Of a stretch of DNA of 64,000 nt, positions 46,763 through 53,681 are shown piece by piece. Source of the stretch: Sulfitobacter indolifex (GTDB lineage Bacteria > Pseudomonadota > Alphaproteobacteria > Rhodobacterales > Rhodobacteraceae); NCBI RefSeq assembly GCF_022788655.1, contig NZ_CP084953.1:243298-307297 (forward strand), given 5' to 3'. The notes beneath the pieces were generated by a model. The model saw only the letters and a list, made by a program, of their open reading frames with translations. It did not search any database and was not told the origin of the DNA. The translations under genes and the position numbers were made by a program. Position 1 is the first letter of the stretch. Each line of letters starts with the position of its first letter.

Positions 46763-47187
46763 CGCGGCTTGTGCCAAATTTACTGCTTAATCTTGGCAAC
46801 AAGTCTTTCCCAGAAAAAGGCAGGGAGCCTGCCGCTCTTCGATCCCGGCAGACCCCAAGGCGCACCCGCGCATGAATCTTAGTGAACTTGGTGAGAGACG
46901 CGTGGGGCGTACCTAGATCAAGTCAGATCATTTCGTCCGTCTATCCACAGCAGTCCGCACCGAGGACTCTCCAGGGCAGACTTTAAGATGGCGTGCTGAC
47001 CATTTCTCAAAGGCCATACCGTTCAAGGCCCCCGTCCGCCGCCGCCCCCGACAATAAAACCACCAAAAAACCCCGACCTAAACGCTTGACGAACAGGCGC
47101 GACTTCGGCAACGTTCCTCTCATGATCCCAGTATGCCACATCATTTTGAGCTTCCGAATACCGAGCTGACACCAGTTCGTAACGTTC

Positions 47188-47278
47188 GGGAGTGGCATGG
47201 TGCGCAATGGGCCTTATACCCCCTTTTAGACGCCAGATTAGCGTCAGCGCGGCGGTTCGAGTCCGCCCGCTCCTACCA
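47188..47278 (+). other. tRNA-like sequence with CCA end
   Basis: The 3' half is tRNA-like: stem-loop GACGC-CAGATTA-GCGTC, five-base link AGCGC, perfect T arm GGCGG-TTCGAGT-CCGCC, then CGCTCCT, A and CCA. A 5' GGGAGTG at 47188 can pair with CGCTCCT (two wobbles). The D-arm region is too long and the putative anticodon loop lacks T at position 33, so this is not a standard tRNA. It may be a decayed tRNA or an attachment site left by an integrative element. Confidence 0.4.
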
Positions 47279-47410
47279 TTCACCTTGCGTCAGATGACGC
47301 ACTCAAGTGCTCCTACTCAACAATCACAGTCTACGGCTTCATTCGGGCGCGGCCGCGGAGGGGCACTGTCTGCTGGCCTCCCAACTTGAAGTCGTGGCTT
47401 GCTCATTCTG

Positions 47411-47470
47411 GGGTGCCCGCGGGATGTCACCGGGCAAATCACCGTCGAAATGATTACATGATATCATATA
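47411..47470 (-). pseudogene. Remnant B of the RHH gene start with its operator
   Basis: On the minus strand the palindromic GATTACATGATATCATATA (47452-47470) precedes a GTG at 47430 and codons for TSRGHPR, matching KSRGRPK of the intact RHH protein. The frame then runs into unrelated sequence. Spacing between palindrome and start codon is the same as in copies C and D. Confidence 0.55.
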
Positions 47471-47803
47471 GTCAAATTGATCCTTCGCAATGACATTGCA
47501 AGCGCGCACCGCGATGATCCCAAAAAACTCAGTCTCGCGAGCACACTCTTTGCTGCGCGTCACTGAGGCCCACCCCCCTATCTGAGTTTGATTTCCCGCG
47601 AAAAACTTTTTCCCAAGAGCCGCGATCTAAACGCCCTCGTGTCGCCTTGGCTCAGCAAAACCACCCCCAACATCCGCTTTTTTTGGATTTACACGCGACG
47701 CAGGCCTGTCGCGCATCATTCATGTGGATAACCTATGGGCCAAGCATATCCTGGGACAGTTGCGGCGCCTAATTTTGTCATGACATTAGAAAAGGACACC
47801 GTC

Positions 47804-48229
47804 ATGACACTGAACAATTGCAGTTCCGAACCGACAGTTAAGGCATATCTTTTCAAACTGGCGCATGAACTGGCCTACTCTGAGGCAGAGATCAGGGCCG
47901 GCCTTGAGTATGCAGACCGTGGCAGCCGCCGCAGCCACCCTCTTGGGGAATGGGATAACGCAGGCCGCTTCTATGCTCAGGAGCGCACCCTCAGCGTTAC
48001 CACTTGCCGCTCTCCCAGCAAGGCTTGGCCCTATTCTCAGATGGTGGCCGCACGGACCGCAGCTCATTGTGCCGAAGTCTATAAAGCAGACAACGCGACC
48101 CATGTCGGCCGCATCGGCCGCGCGTATAACAAACTTCTTGCAGGGGAAGATAAAGACGCCGTGCGCCGCCTTCTGACAAAAGGTATCCGCAAGCGCGAAG
48201 CCGAACTGGCGCGCGCGCCGCGCAGGTAA
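47804..48229 (+). CDS. Hypothetical protein, 141 residues
   Basis: ATG 47804 with AAAAGGA seven bases upstream decides the start. Soluble and rather basic: EPTVKAYLFKLAHELAYSEAEIRAGLEYADRG, DNAGRFYAQERTLSVTTCRS, HVGRIGRAYNKLLAGEDKDAVRRLLTKGIRKREAELARAPRR. No family recognised. The opposite strand also has a long open frame (47786-48409), but that one has no good start and a less likely composition. Confidence 0.55.
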   Translation: MTLNNCSSEPTVKAYLFKLAHELAYSEAEIRAGLEYADRGSRRSHPLGEWDNAGRFYAQERTLSVTTCRSPSKAWPYSQMVAARTAAHCAEVYKADNATHVGRIGRAYNKLLAGEDKDAVRRLLTKGIRKREAELARAPRR

Positions 48230-48374
48230 TCTGCCCAGGGACGTGGCCAAATCTGAGATGTCCGATAGAAGATCTGGTTCCAGACTGCGCCGCGCAAGGA
48301 CTTCGATCAAGTAGGTTCGCGCAACAATACCAACGACGCGGCCGTGGGCCAAAACCGACACGGCATCAAAGGCG

Positions 48375-48890
48375 TCACCCGCGCCACCGCTCGCAATAGC
48401 CACCAGCAATCAATATTTCCCCGATGTCACGTCCGTCGGGTAACCTGCAAACTCCGACTTCGCGATCATAGCTTCGCCGTCCTTCCAGGGTGCATCGAAG
48501 CTGAACGCCTTTAGCAATCCTAGTGATTTGCCGCGTTGCGCGATCGCCAGATGCACTGCCGCGTTCAGCACAGTCGAGATTGGCAATCCGGATCGGAATA
48601 AGATCAACAAGAATAGTATCGCCATCCCGGATGCGGGTAACAGTGTCAACAATCTGAGTGCCCGGCGATGCAGCCGAAGTTTCTTGTGTTATACGACTAT
48701 TCTTCCACGCGCTACCGCCAGTCCATGCGTCCCCCCCTCTCAGTATGCGCGGTTTGCTGGCATCTTGCCGAACGAAAGTCTGATGTTCAGGCCGCAGCAC
48801 TATCGCCGATAGTAATACTGCGCAGCCGATCACCAGCAGAAAAAATGACAAACCGTTTTTGCGGCGGCGGAACTTCGTGACATTTGACAT
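48375..48890 (-). CDS. Membrane-anchored thermonuclease-like (SNase) protein
   Basis: 171 residues from ATG 48890. N-terminal basic segment and one membrane helix (GLSFFLLVIGCAVLLSAIVL, about residues 13-32), a linker, then an SNase (OB-fold) domain: VTRIRDGDTILVDLIPIRIANLDCAERG with the metal Asp, catalytic Arg and Glu, SGDRATRQITRIAKGVQLRCTLEG, and RSYDREVGVCRL with the second catalytic Arg; ends EILIAGGYCERWRG. It is a short version of the domain but the key residues look intact. Located outside the cytoplasmic membrane; possible role in nucleic-acid turnover. Confidence 0.75.
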   Translation of the reverse strand: MSNVTKFRRRKNGLSFFLLVIGCAVLLSAIVLRPEHQTFVRQDASKPRILRGGDAWTGGSAWKNSRITQETSAASPGTQIVDTVTRIRDGDTILVDLIPIRIANLDCAERGSASGDRATRQITRIAKGVQLRCTLEGRRSYDREVGVCRLPDGRDIGEILIAGGYCERWRG

Positions 48891-49060
48891 GCTGTCCAGT
48901 TTGCCGGGCAAATCGGGCAGGAATTTGGCCAAAAAAATCCAGGGAAGTCTGGCTTGAAAGCGTTCGGCACCCCTGCGATGCAGCTACCTCTTCCTGCAGA
49001 CCGCCGCTTCCAGGTCATAGCGCCTGTTGGCTGCCCAGCGAAGATGGCCAGGCGTCTATC

Positions 49061-49122
49061 TAGGGTGCCCGTGTGATATCATCGAGTTACCTACTGCCGA
49101 TGTGATTACATGATATCATATA
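49061..49122 (-). pseudogene. Remnant C of the RHH gene start with its operator
   Basis: The same arrangement as copies B and D: GATTACATGATATCATATA at 49103-49121, then on the minus strand ATG at 49082 followed by codons for ISHGHPR and a TAG stop. About 60 bases align with copy B at 47411-47470. Confidence 0.55.
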
Positions 49123-49436
49123 ATTGGTATGGCTATGCCCCTGGCCGCCGACGCCAACGCCAACCACAAACAATCGCAAGCAGCTTAGCCCTGCTGCCAG
49201 CTTCAGCCGCCTGCCCTGTCCTAACGCTACCAGCCTCGCAGGCTGCAAGCCTGACAGCAATTATCGCGCAACCAATAATTTACGCCAAATTATCAGCTCC
49301 CAAATAATTTGGGGCAATTGCAAGCGACAAGGGCCTCCGTCCAGATACATACGCACGGGTTACCCTCCACGCTTCACCCGCAAAAGGGGGCGCGCGGTTA
49401 GCTTCGATATCGCCGAGACACTCTTTCGCCAGCCCG

Positions 49437-49490
49437 TGCTGACGTCACCTCTCAGCTCAGTGCTGACATCAGCGCTCATGTCAGCACTGA
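49437..49490. repeat. Palindrome array 3: tandem 12-mers
   Basis: TGCTGAC at 49437, then three tandem 12-base units at 49457 (TCAGTGCTGACA), 49469 (TCAGCGCTCATG) and 49481 (TCAGCACTGAAC). It lies 18 bases beyond the 3' end of the intact RHH gene. An 8-bp hairpin (49499-49521) overlaps the RHH stop. Confidence 0.75.
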
Positions 49491-49507
49491 ACACAGAAGG
49501 CGGGGCG

Positions 49508-49681
49508 TTATTGGCCCCGCCTGCCTGCAGCCCATTCCTCCACTATGCGCCGGATCAGCTCCGGCCGGCTGGGCAGATCCTCCTCCGCCCGGCGCGCTTC
49601 ATCTAAGGCCTCTATCAGCGCTGTTGGCATCCGAACCATCACCGGCTGAGTATCTACTTTTGGGCGTCCACGTGATTTCAT
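49508..49681 (-). CDS. 57-residue ribbon-helix-helix (CopG-like) regulator
   Basis: A short gene found by reading the minus strand: ATG 49681, stop TAA at 49508-49510. The protein starts MKSRGRPKVDTQPVMVRMPT and continues ALIEALDEARRAEEDLPSRP and ELIRRIVEEWAAGRRGQ. TQPVMVRMP is the DNA-contacting strand, ALIEALDEARR helix 1 and SRPELIRRIVEEW helix 2 of an RHH fold. It is divergent from the 49791 gene, with a palindrome and a promoter between them. Three dead copies of its start exist at 44.7, 47.4 and 49.1 kb. It could be an antitoxin, a copy-number or a partition regulator. Confidence 0.82.
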   Translation of the reverse strand: MKSRGRPKVDTQPVMVRMPTALIEALDEARRAEEDLPSRPELIRRIVEEWAAGRRGQ

Positions 49682-49692
49682 AATATTACTTA

Positions 49693-49723
49693 TTGACAGG
49701 TTGATTTCTTAGTATCATATATA
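49693..49723 (+). promoter_or_regulatory. Promoter with overlapping TATCATATA operator
   Basis: TTGACA at 49693-49698 and an AT-rich -10 (CATATA/TATATA, 49716-49723) form a likely rightward promoter for the 49791 gene. The motif GATTTCTTAGTATCATATA (49703-49721), present in near-identical form in the dead copies, covers the spacer and -10. The RHH protein probably binds here and controls both directions. Confidence 0.5.
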
Positions 49724-49790
49724 AACACATGGACGGCGGAGGCGCAACTCCACCGCCCATGCTAACCATTCTGACTACGAGGATATCTTC

Positions 49791-50261
49791 ATGGCTGCTA
49801 AAACCTCTACCACCCGTACCCGCGCGACTGAACCGCTCAATCGCCTGATCCGACTCGACCGGCTGGAATTTCGCAAAGCACTGGACCTTTATTTCGAAGC
49901 CTTGCGGGCCGATTGGATTTATCACGAGACCCGGCAAAAGTTCGGCACCGAGGCAGCGGCTGATAAAGGTCATACTGCGGCTTCAGCGTGGAGCGCTTGC
50001 ACAGTATCACTCCTTGTCCTGCGCGACATGCGTACTGTTGACCGCGATCTGCGCGCGGCCGTTGAGGTGTTGCTAAAGACTCGCCCCGGTGAGATGCCAA
50101 GCAGTGGTGACCTGATGCGCTGCGGAACCGAGATGCTGGTGCTTGCAAATAAGTACAAACGCAGCAGCTCAGACTTGTCGCCCCTTCTGGACGAGGCTTT
50201 TTGTCTGATTGAAGCTTATCACGGCAATCAAGCGCTGATGTCTGTGCAGCGGTCCGCCTGA
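49791..50261 (+). CDS. Hypothetical protein divergent from the RHH gene, 156 residues
   Basis: ATG 49791 with ACGAGGA-type sequence upstream. All-helical, soluble: LNRLIRLDRLEFRKALDLYFEALRADWIYHETRQKFGTEAAAD, VSLLVLRDMRTVDRDLRAAVEVLLKTRPGEMPSSGDLMRCGTEML, SSDLSPLLDEAFCLIEAYHGNQALM. No recognised family. Its promoter overlaps the putative RHH operator, so it is the likely regulated partner of the RHH protein. Whether the pair is a toxin-antitoxin unit is open. Confidence 0.6.
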   Translation: MAAKTSTTRTRATEPLNRLIRLDRLEFRKALDLYFEALRADWIYHETRQKFGTEAAADKGHTAASAWSACTVSLLVLRDMRTVDRDLRAAVEVLLKTRPGEMPSSGDLMRCGTEMLVLANKYKRSSSDLSPLLDEAFCLIEAYHGNQALMSVQRSA

Positions 50262-50394
50262 TCCGCAGCACGCTGGCCTGAGTGCTCTGAGTTGTGGGCT
50301 TCAGGCTGCTCCCCATCCCAATTTTACGCATCTTCGCACGCCGGGCGCCACGCTCAGTGCGATAGGTCATGCCTTTTTCGGAGACGTTTTACTG

Positions 50395-51357
50395 ATGCCC
50401 CTTAGCAAAGTCACATATCCCTTTCCCATCGATGGGAAGTTCCAGCAGATCTTCAAAGGTCCCCGCCCCGAACACTGGAAGGAGGCTGCCACACGAAAAG
50501 GCTTTGAGCTCATCGGCCGCGCCAAAGATCGGTTGCACGTCGTGCTGGGCTGCCAGTCTTGCGGAGCTCCCACCCTAAAACGCATCAGCGTTGTCCTAGG
50601 CCACAATCCTCAATGCCCGCACTGTATCCAAGCGCGGCGCGCGGCGGCGGCGCGGGCTATTGGCGCAGCGCTAATTGATGCGGATCCCAACGATCGCCAT
50701 TATGGCCTGTTCCGGTTTGGCTGCGGCCATATTGATCGGCGCCAATATCACCGCGTCGAAGCGGCCGCGGCGGGCGGGCATCAGGCAAGCTGTTCTGCCT
50801 GCATCGAAGACCGTTACGCAAAAGAAGCGCAGTGCCAAGATTGGAAGTTGGTGGGCCCCGCCCGGCGCAAGGGGCTGAACTACCGCCGTTATCAGCACGC
50901 CTGTGATCATTGCCAGGACGTCGCAGTCGTCAACATGCGCAACGGCGATCTGGATTGCGCAGGATGCGGCGAAACCTGGGCGTCGAAGCCCAGCGAAATC
51001 TACATCCTCGGCTTCACGGTCCCTAACCTCTCGGTGATCAAGCTCGGCTACAGCAGCAACTCCACGATCCGCATGCGACAAGTCCAACGTGATCCGGATC
51101 AGACCCGCGGCTCTCTCCTACGCAAGATCGACGTTGAGACTGGCCACCGTGCGATCTGCGTTGAGAAAGCCTTGCACAACCATATTCGCCGCAACCGCCC
51201 CGACCTCATCGTGCCGCCGGAGCTCTTCCGGGACCACATCCGCACCACCAGCGAAATCTACCATCGCCACGGCAAGCCATATATCGAAGCCCTCCTAGAT
51301 GCCGTCGAGAGTAGTTGGGACCCGCGCGCTCAGAACGCTGCCGCCGGAGGGGTCTAA
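50395..51357 (+). CDS. Zinc-ribbon repeat protein with C-terminal GIY-YIG-like domain
   Basis: 320 residues from ATG 50395. Three cysteine-rich modules of about 60 residues: CQSCGAP...CPHC (about 53-77), FGCGHIDRRQYH...CSAC (about 108-136) and HACDHCQ...CAGCGETW (about 168-195). They are followed by a domain of the GIY-YIG/T5orf172 type (EIYILGF, SVIKLGYSSNSTIRMRQVQ, CVEKALHNHI with the catalytic-type Glu). Proteins with tandem treble-clef-like ribbons before a nuclease domain are usually on mobile DNA. DNA cleavage is inferred. No obvious operon partner. Confidence 0.7.
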   Translation: MPLSKVTYPFPIDGKFQQIFKGPRPEHWKEAATRKGFELIGRAKDRLHVVLGCQSCGAPTLKRISVVLGHNPQCPHCIQARRAAAARAIGAALIDADPNDRHYGLFRFGCGHIDRRQYHRVEAAAAGGHQASCSACIEDRYAKEAQCQDWKLVGPARRKGLNYRRYQHACDHCQDVAVVNMRNGDLDCAGCGETWASKPSEIYILGFTVPNLSVIKLGYSSNSTIRMRQVQRDPDQTRGSLLRKIDVETGHRAICVEKALHNHIRRNRPDLIVPPELFRDHIRTTSEIYHRHGKPYIEALLDAVESSWDPRAQNAAAGGV

Positions 51358-51814
51358 GACGCCGCTGACAGAGCACACTTACAAGGACTGGAAAGGCTCA
51401 TATTCATGGCGTCCACACTGGTGATGGGAGCCCCCTAAAATGCACTGGCCACATGGGGCTTTCGACCAATGGGCATGAACTTCACTCCATGGCGCTCCTC
51501 CGCCGCCACGCGTTTAAATTATTTGACGGACGAACCCACAATTTGGTGAGCGCTCGGATCCACATTTTGTGGCTGCAGAAGACAACTTAGCGTAAGATAG
51601 ATTGGGTATTGGTGCTCGCCGTTGCCCTGCCGGTCTTAGAAGCACAGTCCGCGCTCGGCCTTCCCAACGCTAATAATAGTTGGCACAATGTTGAGTAAGG
51701 GCGGATCGAGCGCTCCCCCTTCTACGATCGATGTCACGGAAGCGGGAACGTTCGTGGAGGCCTCGAACTGCCGTCCCGCCTATCGACAACTATTGGTAAT
51801 TTCAGGAGGATGGT
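51358..51814. other. Gap with a CCACAATTTGG / CCACATTTTGTGG motif pair
   Basis: About 460 bases without a gene. Around 51535-51575 two related motifs occur (CCACAATTTGG and CCACATTTTGTGG, the second almost palindromic). No further structure recognised. Confidence 0.4.
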
Positions 51815-52165
51815 GTGAGGGCCTTAATATCCGCTATGTGCCTTGTTGTCTTTCTGATGACCACCGATGCTGCTAAGTCGTCAGAAAAAGAAATGGCCGA
51901 AATTTGCGACGCCATTCACTATATTGGAGATATGTCACTTGAGGCGGCCGCAAGTGGGTTTTCCCGCGATGATATGATCATCGCAGTTCGGATGAATACC
52001 GAAGGTGGTGATCCTGAAATTCTCGCAATCCTTCACCCGGCCTTTGATCGCATCATTGAGTATGCATTTTTCAACAACAGGTTTGGCCTCTCCGATGCAG
52101 CGCAGAGAGAATGCCAGGTCGTTGAACAGCTTCTGCTCGAGCTGGTCGAGAATGAGCCAGAATAG
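51815..52165 (+). CDS. Small secreted protein, 116 residues
   Basis: GTG start at 51815 fixed by a strong AGGAGG five bases upstream. Signal peptide (RALISAMCLVVFLMTTDAAKS), mature part acidic and helical: EMAEICDAIHYIGDMSLEAAASGFSRDDMIIAVRMNTE, AAQRECQVVEQLLLELVENEPE, with two cysteines that could form a disulfide. No family recognised. Monocistronic. Confidence 0.6.
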   Translation: MRALISAMCLVVFLMTTDAAKSSEKEMAEICDAIHYIGDMSLEAAASGFSRDDMIIAVRMNTEGGDPEILAILHPAFDRIIEYAFFNNRFGLSDAAQRECQVVEQLLLELVENEPE

Positions 52166-52786
52166 GCGGCGTTATCTGAGACAAAATAGCTCAAAACAAC
52201 TTTGCTCTTAAAGCTGGTTCCGCACGCCCTCGCCAACTGGAACCGAAAACACCTCGGGGTACGCACTGCGCATTCTGAAGGGTGATCCACCGCCGCCGCC
52301 GCGGGTCCCCAAGCCGAGACAGTGTTCCCAACCGCCAGAATCTGGACCTTCGAAGGACGTCACGTGACGCATCGGCGAAGTTATCGGAATCTCAACAATT
52401 AGGGGCATTTGCTGTGCAAAGGTCGAAATGAGCGATGAAGTGTTCGCATCCGGCGTCACCCACATAAAGGCACAATGCTGGGCGTGCGGCACACAGTACT
52501 GCGCAGTTCCGATGACGTGCCAGCTGGGATCACGCGGCACCAATTTGAGTGTCGAGCCCCTTGCCGGTGCGGCACAGGATGGCCCCACGTGCCGTGGTTT
52601 CCCAGAGAGGGACCCAGAACAATATAAAGTCGTTAAGTCGGTCTATTGGACAAATCCGGCCTGCTAAGTCGGTATTTTGGACATTTGCTGCAGCTGAGCT
52701 TCTAATTGCAGGCTATTACTGTGGCGGGCGAGAGCCAGAGCATGGATTTGCATTTTAATAGATATTCGCGCCCGCATCACCAGTCC
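52166..52786. other. Gap left of the IS66 element
   Basis: About 620 bases. Frames on both strands (52208-52588 minus, 52428-52667 plus) lack ribosome binding sites; the plus frame has CWACGTQYC, perhaps a fragment. The tandem repeat at 52634-52683 lies here. Confidence 0.4.
52634..52683. repeat. Tandem repeat TAAGTCGGT(C/A)T(A/T)TTGGACA, period 31
   Basis: Two copies of a 19-base motif, 17 of 19 identical, at 52634-52652 and 52665-52683. Confidence 0.65.
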
Positions 52787-52871
52787 GTAAGCGGTGGCCC
52801 GAGGGCACGTTGTAGGGTGTGATCAGGACTGCGAGAACGAACCCATCTTATGATGGGGAGTGCGTTTCGCG

Positions 52872-53279
52872 ATGTGCGCTACAAATTCGTTTCTCAGGTC
52901 ACTGGGCGTTGAGATTTATGCGTCCGGCCACCGCCGTTGGTCGGACACCGCAAAGGCGCGGGCGGTGGCGGACACGCTTGAGGTCGGTGCGACGGTAAAC
53001 GCTGTCGCTGAGCGGTATGGCATCCTTCCGAACCAGCTATCGGCGTGGCGTCGAAAGGCTAAGCAAGGGAAGCTGTTGTTACCCGCCCCGGAGACTGACG
53101 AGCCACTCTTCGCTCCGTTGGTGGTTTCTGCTGCGCCGGATGAGCCAACAGAAGCTCTGACTGTTCCGAATGAGACGATCAGATTAATCTTTGGACAGAT
53201 CGCCATCGAGCTGCCGTTGCAGATACCCGCTGTTCGGATTGCAGAGATCGCTCATGCGCTTGAAGCTTCTTCATGCTGA
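52872..53279 (+). CDS. tnpA: IS66 TnpA (OrfA)
   Basis: 135 residues from ATG 52872 (a GTG at 52860 is the alternative). Helix-turn-helix: RRWSDTAKARAVADTLEVGATVNAVAERYGILPNQLSAWRRKAKQGKL, typical of IS66 OrfA (IS3-orfA-like Hin recombinase fold). It overlaps tnpB (ATGCTGATG). Intact. Confidence 0.9.
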   Translation: MCATNSFLRSLGVEIYASGHRRWSDTAKARAVADTLEVGATVNAVAERYGILPNQLSAWRRKAKQGKLLLPAPETDEPLFAPLVVSAAPDEPTEALTVPNETIRLIFGQIAIELPLQIPAVRIAEIAHALEASSC

Positions 53280-53626
53280 TGCCCTCGCAAGGCGTTCGGA
53301 TATTGGTTGCAACGCGGCCGGTGGACTTCCGTAAAGGACACGATGGATTGGCTTCGATGGTGCAGTCGGCATTGGCCCAAGACCCCTTTACCGGAACAGT
53401 CTTTGTAATTCGCGCCAAGCGGGCTGACAGGATGAAGATTTTGTTCTGGGACGGGAGCGGGCTCGTGATGACCTACAAACGACTTGAGGAGAACAGCTTC
53501 ATTTGGCCAGCCATTCGAGATGGCGCGATCACCTTGAACCGCCCCCAATTCGAGGCGTTATTTGCAGGGTTGGACTGGCGCCGGGTGCGTTCGTTAGAAC
53601 CCCGCAGACCGGCTGCGGCAGAGTGA
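53273..53626 (+). CDS. tnpB: IS66 TnpB (OrfB)
   Basis: 117 residues. GVRILVATRPVDFRKGHDGLASMVQSALAQDPFTGTVFVIRAKRADRMKILFWDGSGLVMTYKRLE is the complete IS66 OrfB signature. Overlaps the tnpA stop. Required for IS66 transposition in known elements; role not defined. Confidence 0.93.
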   Translation: MLMPSQGVRILVATRPVDFRKGHDGLASMVQSALAQDPFTGTVFVIRAKRADRMKILFWDGSGLVMTYKRLEENSFIWPAIRDGAITLNRPQFEALFAGLDWRRVRSLEPRRPAAAE

Positions 53627-53681
53627 CTCGGGGGCGCAAAAAGCCTGCCCATTTGGGCGTAAATCAAGCTATAATCCGGGC

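Larger units (their letters stand above)
46478..47803. other. Long non-coding region with repeats
   Basis: About 1.3 kb without a gene I can support. It carries palindrome array 2, a tRNA-like sequence and remnant B of the RHH start, all listed separately. Minus-strand frames at 47007-47283 and 47339-47563 lack credible starts. Confidence 0.6.
48891..49507. other. Non-coding region left of the RHH gene
   Basis: About 600 bases. It contains remnant C of the RHH start (49061-49122) and palindrome array 3 (49437-49490). Rightward frames at 49110-49606 have no ribosome binding site and overlap the real minus-strand RHH gene. Confidence 0.55.

Noticed and set aside
47786..48409. Minus-strand open frame of 207 codons
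   Set aside because: No ribosome binding site, and it overlaps both the SNase gene end and the 47804 gene, which has a good ribosome binding site. Not excluded beyond doubt.
49110..49606. Plus-strand frames of 65 and 160 codons
   Set aside because: They lack ribosome binding sites and cover palindrome array 3 and the antisense of the RHH gene.
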